Source of the DNA: Pseudoramibacter porci
Lineage (GTDB): Bacteria > Bacillota > Clostridia > Eubacteriales > Eubacteriaceae
Assembly (NCBI RefSeq): GCF_009696145.1
Contig: NZ_VUMO01000002.1
Location: 62,001 to 126,000, forward strand
DNA: 64,000 nt
Reading direction: 5' to 3'
The notes under the pieces are model-generated. The model was not told the DNA's origin. It saw only the letters and a list, made by a program, of their open reading frames with translations, and searched no databases. This document shows, one piece after another, positions 40,401-47,308 of this stretch; position 1 is the stretch's first letter, and every line of letters starts with the position of its first letter. The position numbers and the translations under genes were made by a program.

Positions 40401-41340
40401 TTGTGCATTGACGACCGCCTGAGCAGCTTCATCATAGGCTTTCTGTGCATCAGCAACTTTAGCGTCAGCTGCTGCTTTGTCCGTAACTGTTCCAGAAGCA
40501 GCCTGCTTAGCATCTGCCAGAGCTTTTTCAGCAGCGTCTTTTTTATCTTTAGCGGCTTTTACTGCATTTTCCGCATCATCCGATGCTTTGTTGGCTGTTG
40601 CCACACGATTTTCTGCTGCTTTCTGTTCAGCTTTTGCCTGATCTAATGCCTTTTGCGCATTTTCAGTGTCTTTTTTGGCATTGTCATAATTTTTCTGTGC
40701 CGTGTCAACATTTGATTTGGCGTTATTATAATCCGACTGAGCATCTTCTGTGATCTGTTTTGCCTGCGTTAAGTCAGATTTAGCATCATCTGCTTTCTGA
40801 TTTGCGGTATTTGAGACTTCCTGTTTAGCTGAGGCTTCCGTCTTGGCTTTCTGAACTGCTTCATATTTTTCACCGAGGGTATTGGCTGCTTTTGCAGATG
40901 CAGAAGAAGGCGTTGTCTTTGAGGCGGGCGTGTCAGTGGTTTTGACGTCACTCGCGGTTGAAGTTGACGCTTGGCTTTCTGTTTGGTCCGCCGTTTGAGC
41001 TGCAGGTTTTCCACTTACTGCAGCTGAATTATTCTGAGAAGTGGTCTGAGCTGCAGAAGAAGCCGCTGTATTGGTTTGTGCCGTTTCTTGTGAATCATTT
41101 GGCGCGGTCTGCGCTGTATCGGCGATTGATTCGGAGCTTTTCGGCTGCGCAATGTTCGAGCTGCTAGTGGCTATACCCCCCCCCTGTATCAACGGTCTGA
41201 GTCGAGACGTCCGACGCGTCGGCCGAAGGCGCCTGTGCATTGACGGCCACCTGGCCGCTCGCCAAAGTTGCTGCTGCCAGCGTTAAACTGACTGCCGTGC
41301 GCTTAAGCGTTTGCTTGGATGATCCTCTTTCGCTTTTCAA
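37491..41340 (-). pseudogene. Surface protein with CAP-like domain and SPKTG tail, frame broken at a G9 tract (probably phase-variable)
   Basis: Two reading frames belong to one gene. The first (start TTG 41340, 8 nt after AAAGGA, or ATG 41361) gives a signal peptide ending VAVNAQA, then stops at 41164 just after nine G residues (41176-41184). The second runs open from 41240 to 37491. With eight Gs the frames join into one protein of about 1282 residues. Its parts are a Ser/Thr/Gln/Ala-rich linker; long Ala/Lys/Asp/Gln coiled coils; a CAP/SCP-like domain (VNADRAKEG, HARFGGENLAWGW, GHYGAIKSDTFKVMGIGF); more coiled coil; three to four degenerate repeats of about 70 residues (ALPDQITLKDKDAV type); and SPKTGDTT, a hydrophobic helix and KRRREDA. 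It is OFF as read, unless the tract length is a sequencing error. Confidence 0.85.
41176..41184 (-). repeat. Poly-G tract (nine G on the coding strand)
   Basis: Nine consecutive C on the plus strand (G on the coding strand) lie about 50 codons into the surface-protein gene, right after the signal peptide and before the repeats. Tract lengths of 8 or 11 restore the frame; 9 gives a stop three codons later. Confidence 0.9.
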
Positions 41341-41459
41341 TTCTAATTTCCTTTCCATCATGATCAGATAGGACGCACTGTCTTATCGTGAGTTTTGCGC
41401 CATCTAACGAGATAATCAAAAAATTGAGCCACTTTCCCATTTAAGTAACTCTTAATTTA

Positions 41460-41488
41460 ATTATAGAAGGTTATATTGCTACTTTCAA
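41460..41488 (-). promoter_or_regulatory. Promoter of the phase-variable surface protein gene
   Basis: -35 TTGAAA (41483-41488), 17-bp spacer, -10 TATAAT (41460-41465) on the minus strand. The leader to the start is about 110 nt. Confidence 0.88.
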
Positions 41489-41597
41489 GCTATTTTATAA
41501 ATAATTGCGCTAAATTTCGAATAAAGAGGTTATCATTCATCACAAAAAGACACTTCTTTACACAGAGGGGTATCTTGTTTTTACAATATTGCTCAAT
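41489..41597. other. Upstream intergenic stretch with no recognised feature
   Basis: AT-rich sequence between the surface-gene promoter and the dapL terminator. I saw no ORF with an RBS and no clear operator. Confidence 0.5.
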
Positions 41598-41624
41598 AAA
41601 AAAAGCCTGCTCAAATGAGCAGAC
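41598..41624 (-). terminator. Terminator after dapL
   Basis: An 8-bp stem (41605-41612 with 41617-41624) and a minus-strand run of seven T, 38 nt past the dapL stop. Confidence 0.85.
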
Positions 41625-41661
41625 TTCATTAAATTCAAATGTGTTTTGATGTTTGCGCCAA

Positions 41662-42843
41662 TTATTTCAGCAGCTCGACCAGGCGTCTGGCTGCTTCTTT
41701 AGTGTCGTCCGGATCCCCGAACATCGAAAAACGGAAATAGCCTTCGCCGCAGTCGCCGAAGCCTTCGCCCGGTGTGCCAACGATCTGCGCTTCGTTGAGC
41801 AGCTTGTCGAAGAACGTCCAGCTGTCCATGCCGTCCGGGCAGGCCATCCAGATGTACGGCGAGTTCTTGCCGCCGCAGTACCACAGACCTAATTCGTCGA
41901 GCGCGGCCATGACAACCTTCGCGTTGTTGCGGTAGACGTCGATGTTCTTCTGAATTTGTTCCTGGCCTTCCGGCGTAAAGACAGCCGCAGCGCCCTTCTG
42001 AATGATGTAGGACACCCCGTTGGAACGCGTCGTCCGGTTGCGCACCCACATCGCGTTCAGGTTCATGCCTTCCCGTTCGAGATCTTTGCCGATCACCGTG
42101 TAGCCGCAGCGCGTCCCGGTGAAGCCCGCCGTCTTCGAGAACGAGCAGATTTCAATGGCGCAGGTCCGCGCGCCCGGAATTTCGAAAATGCTGTGCGGCA
42201 GTTCCGGATCGGCGATGAAGCATTCGTAAGCCGCGTCGAAAATGATCACCGAATTGTGGGCGTTCGCGTAATCCACCCACGCCTTCAGCTGTTCTTTGTT
42301 GAACACCGCACCAGTCGGGTTGTTCGGTGAGCAGATGTAGATCAGATCCGCCTTGAGATCGTCCGTCGGCATCGGCAGGAAGCCGTTGTCCCGTGAAGAA
42401 GGCAGGTGGATGATTTCACGGCCTTCCATGACGTTGGCGTCGACGTACGCCGGATAAGCCGGCTCCATGACGAGGGCCGAGTTCTTCTTGTCGAACAGGT
42501 TCAGGATGTGGCTGAGTTCGTCGCTGGCGCCGCTGGACACGAAAATTTCGCCGATATCCAAATCGACGCCCCGTTCCTTGTAATGGCCTTGAACCGCTTC
42601 GCGCAGGAAATCGGCCCCGACTTCCGGCAGGTAGCCGTGGAAGGTTGCTTTCTTGGACTGGTCGTCAACCCCTTCGTGCAGCGCCTTGATAACAACGTCT
42701 GCCAGCGGCAGGGTGACGTCGCCGATGCCCATTTTGTAGAGCTTGGCGTCCGGGTGATCTTTCACGTACGCACTGACCTTCTGGTCGATGTTGTAGAACA
42801 AATAGGACGAGACGAGCTCGTCGTAGTGGTGATTGGGAATCAT
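41662..42843 (-). CDS. dapL: LL-diaminopimelate aminotransferase
   Basis: A 393-residue class I/II PLP aminotransferase. It converts tetrahydrodipicolinate plus glutamate directly to LL-diaminopimelate, bypassing the succinyl or acetyl intermediates. Family features are YKMGIGDVTLPLADVV near the start, FVSSGASDEL, the PNNPTGAVF loop, IFDAAYECFIAD, and the PLP-binding Lys in CSFSKTAGFTGTRCGY. The length fits DapL. Its ATG overlaps the dapF stop by ATGA, and dapF acts on its product, which settles the assignment. Product feeds lysine and peptidoglycan. Confidence 0.95.
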   Translation of the reverse strand: MIPNHHYDELVSSYLFYNIDQKVSAYVKDHPDAKLYKMGIGDVTLPLADVVIKALHEGVDDQSKKATFHGYLPEVGADFLREAVQGHYKERGVDLDIGEIFVSSGASDELSHILNLFDKKNSALVMEPAYPAYVDANVMEGREIIHLPSSRDNGFLPMPTDDLKADLIYICSPNNPTGAVFNKEQLKAWVDYANAHNSVIIFDAAYECFIADPELPHSIFEIPGARTCAIEICSFSKTAGFTGTRCGYTVIGKDLEREGMNLNAMWVRNRTTRSNGVSYIIQKGAAAVFTPEGQEQIQKNIDVYRNNAKVVMAALDELGLWYCGGKNSPYIWMACPDGMDSWTFFDKLLNEAQIVGTPGEGFGDCGEGYFRFSMFGDPDDTKEAARRLVELLK

Positions 42844-43640
42844 AGTGTAACTTCTCCTTTGTAAACTGTGGTGGCCGGGCCGGTCATGATCGCCGCCCCG
42901 TCATCGGTGATTTTAATGTGCAGATCGCCGCCGTCGAGGGTGACTGTCACGTCTTCATTTTTCGGGCAGAACCCTTCGGCGACTGCGGCCGCGGTGGACG
43001 CGCAGGCGCCGGTGCCGCAGGCCAGGGTCACGCCGCTGCCCCGTTCCCAGACGCGCATTCTCAAGTGGTGACGGTCGATGACCTGAACAAATTCCGTGTT
43101 GACACCGTCCGGGAAAGCCGGGTGCTTTTCAACCTTCGGACCCAAGGTGGTCAGCGGTGCGTTTTCGCCGTCTTCGACGAAAATCACCGCGTGGGGATTG
43201 CCCACCGAAACCGGCCGGCAGGTCACCGCTTCGCCGTCAACGTCCAGCGTTTTAGGGCCAGAGACTTCGACCTTCCCCATGTTGACCGTCGCGCCAACGG
43301 CTTTGCCGTCTTCAACGAGGAGGTCCAGCGCTTTGATGCCGGACAGGGTATCGATGTGCAGATGGGTCTTGTCGGTGTAGCCGTGGTCGTAAACGTATTT
43401 GCCGACACAGCGGATGCCGTTGCCGCACATCATCGCTTCACTGCCGTCGGCGTTGAAAATCCGCATCTTGAAATCCGCCTGGTCCGACGGCGCAATCCAG
43501 ATCATCCCGTCGGAGCCTGCGCCGAAATGGCGTTCAGACAGCCGGATCGACAAGGCCGGCGCGTCGTATTTGTCCGGGTCGTCGTAAACGTAAAGATAGT
43601 CGTTGCCGAGACCTTCCATTTTTGTAAATGTAAATTGCAT
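42840..43640 (-). CDS. dapF: Diaminopimelate epimerase
   Basis: A 266-residue epimerase turning LL- into meso-diaminopimelate. It begins MQFTFTKMEGLGNDYLYV. The two catalytic Cys are in MMCGNGIRCVGKYV and TLACGTGACAS, and MRVWERGSG precedes the second. AGGAG lies 6 nt before the ATG. It sits 13 nt after purF and overlaps dapL by 4 nt, giving a three-gene operon. Confidence 0.97.
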   Translation of the reverse strand: MQFTFTKMEGLGNDYLYVYDDPDKYDAPALSIRLSERHFGAGSDGMIWIAPSDQADFKMRIFNADGSEAMMCGNGIRCVGKYVYDHGYTDKTHLHIDTLSGIKALDLLVEDGKAVGATVNMGKVEVSGPKTLDVDGEAVTCRPVSVGNPHAVIFVEDGENAPLTTLGPKVEKHPAFPDGVNTEFVQVIDRHHLRMRVWERGSGVTLACGTGACASTAAAVAEGFCPKNEDVTVTLDGGDLHIKITDDGAAIMTGPATTVYKGEVTL

Positions 43641-43653
43641 GATGCACTCCTAT

Positions 43654-45090
43654 TTATTTCTGACTCTTTTTCTTGCGCTGAGACAACGGCGTCGAGAACC
43701 GATCTTTCCGGTAATGCGCCGAGACCGCTGTCGCGTAACGCCCCGTGAAGCAGCCGTCGCAGTAGCCGAGCTCGGGCGAGAGGACTTTTAAATCTTCGAT
43801 GGGCAGGTACCCGAGGGAATCCGCGCCGATCAGCTCGCAGATTTCTTCGACACTGTGCTGCGCCGCAATCAAATTGTCTTCGCTGTCGATATCCACGCCG
43901 TAGTAGCACGGGTGCAGAAACGGCGGCGCCGAAATCCGCATGTGAACCTCCGTCGCGCCGGCATCCCGCATCATGGTGACGAGGCGCCGCGAGGTTGTCC
44001 CGCGGACGATCGAATCGTCGACCAGCACCACGCGCTTGCCTTTGACAATCGACGAGATCGGGTTGAGTTTGATGTGCACCTGATTGTCCCGTTCACGCTG
44101 CCCCGGCGAGATGAAGGTACGGGCGATGTATTTGTTTTTGATCATGCCGATGCTGTAGGGAATCCCCGATTCCTGGGCGAAGCCGATGGCGGCATTGAGC
44201 CCCGAATCCGGCACGCCGATGACGGCGTCCGCGTCCACCGGGTGCGCCTTAGCCAGCGCGCGCCCCGCACGGACGCGGGCTTCGTGGATGGGAATGCCGT
44301 CGATGACGGAATCCGGACGGGCAAAGTAAATCTGTTCGAAGATACAGCTCTGACGGGGCACCTTGCCGCAGTGTTCCCGGCGGGACACGATCTCGCCGTC
44401 GGTGTTGAACACGAGAATTTCGCCAGGTTCCAGATCGCGGATAAATTCGGCGCCCACCGCCTGCAGGGCGCAGCTTTCCGAGGCGACGATGTAGGTGCCA
44501 TCCTTCGTCTTGCCGTAACACAGCGGCCGGTAGCCGTAGGGGTCGCGCACCGCCATCAGCTTCGCGGCCGACATGACGACGAGGGAATACGCCCCTTCGA
44601 TTTCGTCCATGGCCTGGCTGACGGCGTCCTCAATCGATCCGCAGCGCAGGCGTTTGCCGGTGATGATGTAGGCAATGGTTTCTGTATCGCTGGTGGTGTG
44701 GAAAATCGCACCGTTCAGCTCCAGGCGATCCCGCAGCTTGTCCGAGTTCGTCAAATTGCCGTTGTGCGCCAGCGCGAGCTTCCCTTTCTGGTGGTTGACT
44801 TCGATGGGCTGACAATTGGCCCGGGTCTTTTCGCCCGTCGTCGAATAACGGACATGGCCCACTGCCATGGTGCTCTCCGGCAGCCGATCGAGATCTTCTT
44901 TAGAGAAGACGTCCCCGACCAGCCCGAGGTCTTTGTGGGAATAAAACAGGCCGTCGTCGTCGACGACGATACCGCAGCTTTCCTGCCCCCGATGCTGAAG
45001 GGCATACAGCCCGTAATACGTGAGCCGCGCCAAATCTTTCCGTTCGCGGCTGATCGCGCCAAAAACACCACATTCTTCGTGAATAGACAT
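43654..45090 (-). CDS. purF: Amidophosphoribosyltransferase
   Basis: A 478-residue enzyme for the first committed step of purine synthesis, making phosphoribosylamine from PRPP and glutamine. The N-terminal MSIHEE is a short propeptide; cleavage would expose Cys7 of CGVFG as the Ntn nucleophile. YYGLYALQHRGQESCG, the VGHVRYSTTG segment and the PRPP loop VVLVDDSIVRGTTSRRL are intact. Cys in PRQSCIFEQIYFARPDS and GYCDGCFTGRYA fit the [4Fe-4S] Bacillus-type enzyme. It is separated from other pur genes here and leads the dapF-dapL operon. The upstream region has two promoters with a terminator hairpin between them and the gene. Confidence 0.97.
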   Translation of the reverse strand: MSIHEECGVFGAISRERKDLARLTYYGLYALQHRGQESCGIVVDDDGLFYSHKDLGLVGDVFSKEDLDRLPESTMAVGHVRYSTTGEKTRANCQPIEVNHQKGKLALAHNGNLTNSDKLRDRLELNGAIFHTTSDTETIAYIITGKRLRCGSIEDAVSQAMDEIEGAYSLVVMSAAKLMAVRDPYGYRPLCYGKTKDGTYIVASESCALQAVGAEFIRDLEPGEILVFNTDGEIVSRREHCGKVPRQSCIFEQIYFARPDSVIDGIPIHEARVRAGRALAKAHPVDADAVIGVPDSGLNAAIGFAQESGIPYSIGMIKNKYIARTFISPGQRERDNQVHIKLNPISSIVKGKRVVLVDDSIVRGTTSRRLVTMMRDAGATEVHMRISAPPFLHPCYYGVDIDSEDNLIAAQHSVEEICELIGADSLGYLPIEDLKVLSPELGYCDGCFTGRYATAVSAHYRKDRFSTPLSQRKKKSQK

Positions 45091-45151
45091 CCTTACCTCA
45101 CAATGCTTTTGTAAATTCTGTAAATATTCTAAGAAACGATCGTTTTATTTT

Positions 45152-45180
45152 ATCATAACCTTATAGACAGAAAAAAGCAA
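45152..45180 (-). promoter_or_regulatory. Proximal promoter of purF
   Basis: -35 TTGCTT (45175-45180), 17-bp spacer, -10 TATGAT (45152-45157) on the minus strand. Its -35 overlaps the T run of the leader terminator. Confidence 0.55.
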
Positions 45181-45215
45181 TGCGCAGGGAACCATCCAAA
45201 AACGCCATTGCTTTT
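45171..45215 (-). terminator. Leader terminator/attenuator upstream of purF
   Basis: Arms CGCCATTGCTTTT (45203-45215, as read on plus) and 45171-45184 pair over about 11 bp around an 18-nt loop, followed by six T on the minus strand. It lies only about 10 nt after the predicted start of the distal promoter. Confidence 0.7.
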
Positions 45216-45224
45216 GTCGGCTTT

Positions 45225-45254
45225 ATCTTACTTCACGGCCTTCCGGTTTGTCAA
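45225..45254 (-). promoter_or_regulatory. Distal promoter of purF
   Basis: -35 TTGACA (45249-45254), 18-bp spacer, -10 TAAGAT (45225-45230) on the minus strand. Its transcript would meet the terminator at 45171-45215 at once. Confidence 0.65.
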
Positions 45255-45398
45255 TCCTTTTTTACGGGTCAGACCGCCTGCCAAATCTACAACGTTGTCA
45301 TTGCTGCGAATGGATTTTTTAATTTTATTTTATTCTTTTTTATTGTAAAATATTTTTGTTCTCTACAAATTTAAAAATAATGAAAGGAAGTCACATTT

Positions 45399-46622
45399 AT
45401 GATCTACGATCGATATTCAGCTGAAGAAGTCCGGCAATTTGTCGAGGAAGATGACGTCAAATTCATCCGTCTCGCCTACAACGACATCTTCGGCCGCCAA
45501 AAGAATATCTCGCTGATGCCTTCCCAGCTCGAACACGCCTTTCAGGACGGCATCGCCATCGACGCTTCCGCCATCGACGGCTTTGACCGGGATGTCCATT
45601 CCGATCTCTTCCTCTTTCCCGATCCGTCGACGCTGACGCTCTTTCCCTGGCGCCCTGAGCACGGCCGGGTGGTTCGGATGTTCTGCCAGATCCGCAACCC
45701 TGACGGCACCGTCTTCGCCCACGACACCCGCAGCCTCCTGATTCAGGCCGTCGAAGACGCCCGGGCCGCGGGGCTGGAATTTTTCTTTGGCACTGAAAAA
45801 GAATTCTATTTATTCCGTCTCGACGAAAACGGCGAGCCGACCCAAATTCCCATCGACCGGGCCACCTATATGGACATCGCGCCGCTGGACCGCGGGGTCA
45901 ATATCCGCCGGGAAATCTGCCTGACCCTCGAAGAAATGGGCATCAGCCCGACTGGCTCCCACCACGAAGGCGGCCCGGGGCAAAACGAAGTGGATTTCAA
46001 TTTTGCCGACGCGCTGACCGCGGCGGACAACGCCATCGCTTTCACCACCGCCGTCCAGGCCGTCGCCGTACAAAACGGCCTCTACGCCGATTTCGGACCA
46101 AAACCTTTGAGCAATGAAGACGGCTCGAGCCAGCACATCAATATTTCGGTGCGCGCCGACGATGGACGGGACTATCTGGAAAGCATGACCGCCGGCATCC
46201 TCGACCACATCCTCGACATGACGGCCTTTCTCAATCCCACCGAAGCCTCGTATCACCGGCTGGGCCACCGCAAAGCACCAAAATACATCTCCTGGGATTA
46301 CCAAAACCGCTCCCAGCTGATCCGCGTTCCGGCCACGACCAACGAACGCTACCGCCGCGTCGAGCTGCGCTCGCCGGACAACGGCGCCAATCCTTATCTG
46401 GCGCTGACCCTTTTGATCTACGCCGGCATCGACGGCGTTGTCCGCGGCCTGAAACTGCCGGACCCTGTCGACGCGAACCTATTTACCGCTGAGCCTGAGA
46501 TCCTCGATCAGCTGCAGACCCTGCCAGCTTCCCGCTCGGAAGCCACCGGCATCGCCCGCCATTCGTCCTTTATTCAGGCACACCTGCCTTCATCATTGAT
46601 CACCAAATTCTGTCACCGTTAG
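45399..46622 (+). CDS. glnA: Glutamine synthetase, short type I form
   Basis: A 407-residue glutamine synthetase, shorter than the usual 440-470 residues. The N-terminal beta-grasp segment (VKFIRLAYNDIFGRQKNISL) is followed by FGTEKEFYLF and HHEGGPGQNEVDF, which hold metal-binding Glu residues. GSSQHINISV takes the place of GSGMHxHxS, and RSQLIRVPATTNERYRRVELRSPDNGANPYLAL covers the ATP/glutamate site. The adenylylation loop is absent and the C-terminus is trimmed. It makes glutamine from glutamate and ammonia. AAAGGAAG lies 9 nt before ATG. The ANTAR regulator follows 10 nt downstream, with its RBS overlapping this stop codon, so the pair is one transcript. Confidence 0.93.
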   Translation: MIYDRYSAEEVRQFVEEDDVKFIRLAYNDIFGRQKNISLMPSQLEHAFQDGIAIDASAIDGFDRDVHSDLFLFPDPSTLTLFPWRPEHGRVVRMFCQIRNPDGTVFAHDTRSLLIQAVEDARAAGLEFFFGTEKEFYLFRLDENGEPTQIPIDRATYMDIAPLDRGVNIRREICLTLEEMGISPTGSHHEGGPGQNEVDFNFADALTAADNAIAFTTAVQAVAVQNGLYADFGPKPLSNEDGSSQHINISVRADDGRDYLESMTAGILDHILDMTAFLNPTEASYHRLGHRKAPKYISWDYQNRSQLIRVPATTNERYRRVELRSPDNGANPYLALTLLIYAGIDGVVRGLKLPDPVDANLFTAEPEILDQLQTLPASRSEATGIARHSSFIQAHLPSSLITKFCHR

Positions 46623-46632
46623 GAGGCGGTTT

Positions 46633-47238
46633 ATGCGCATCACGCAAGCATCTCTGAACACTCAACGCGTCTACCGCGTGCTGCTGATTTCCTCGGCGGA
46701 GCGCTTTAACACCGCCCTTTTGGCGCTGATGCCCGAACGGCAGTACAGCCCAGTAACGGTGGTCACCAACGCTGCGGCTGGGCGCCGGGCGCTCAACGAC
46801 CAACCCTACGATTTCGTCATCATCAACACGCCGCTGCCCGACGAATTCGGCTCGGAACTGGCCATTCATCTCACCCAGAACCGCGCGGTCGTGCCGCTGC
46901 TTTTTATCAGCCGCGACCATCTGGAAGACATTCACAACCAAGTGGCCGAGTACGGCGTGCTCACCCTGCCCAAGCCGGCCACCGGTGAAAACGTGCGCCT
47001 CGCACTGAGATGGATGGCGGCTTATCGGGAACGGCTCCACCGCCTCGAGAAAAAATCCGTTTCTCTTGAAGATAAGATGAAAGAAATCCGCCTGGTCAAC
47101 AAAGCGAAATGGCTGCTCATCGACCAGAAAAACATGAACGAAATGGACGCGCATCATTTCATCGAAAAACAGGCGATGAATCACAGCGTCTCCAAAGGGG
47201 CCATTGCCGAAGCGATTCTGAAAAATTTGTCGGTTTAA
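46633..47238 (+). CDS. ANTAR-domain response-regulator-like antiterminator
   Basis: A 201-residue two-domain protein. Residues about 15-125 form a receiver-like fold (RVLLISSAERFNTALLAL, then YDFVIINTPLPDEFGSELAI). Asn stands where the phosphorylated Asp is expected, so it is probably a pseudo-receiver. Residues about 140-200 are the ANTAR RNA-binding domain, with KMKEIRLVNKAKWLLIDQ and AHHFIEKQAMNHSVSKGAIAEAIL. ANTAR proteins bind paired hairpins in nascent RNA and prevent termination, often for nitrogen genes. Next to glnA it likely controls ammonia assimilation. I could not find a clear dual-hairpin target in the short glnA leader. Confidence 0.9.
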   Translation: MRITQASLNTQRVYRVLLISSAERFNTALLALMPERQYSPVTVVTNAAAGRRALNDQPYDFVIINTPLPDEFGSELAIHLTQNRAVVPLLFISRDHLEDIHNQVAEYGVLTLPKPATGENVRLALRWMAAYRERLHRLEKKSVSLEDKMKEIRLVNKAKWLLIDQKNMNEMDAHHFIEKQAMNHSVSKGAIAEAILKNLSV

Positions 47239-47253
47239 TTCGAAAGCTGACCC

Positions 47254-47298
47254 AAAAAAATAAGAGGTCCAACTTTTACGTTGGCCTCTTATTTTTTT
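47254..47298. terminator. Bidirectional terminator between the ANTAR gene and the hydrogenase gene
   Basis: A long stem (47254-47273 with 47280-47298, one bulge) has A7 and T7 flanks and stops both convergent transcripts. Confidence 0.9.
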
Positions 47299-47308
47299 GC
47301 TTAACGCG

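Noticed and set aside
38200-41000. Direct-repeat-like periodicity in the coiled-coil gene considered as a CRISPR array
   Set aside because: The periodicity is that of Ala/Lys/Asp codons in a coding frame; there are no constant repeats with variable spacers.
43855-45114. 419-residue plus-strand frame opposite purF
   Set aside because: Antisense shadow of purF, which has every family motif; the frame has no recognisable domain.
45300-45398. Dual ANTAR-target hairpins in the glnA leader
   Set aside because: The region is nearly pure A/T with no stable paired hairpins; no support in sequence.
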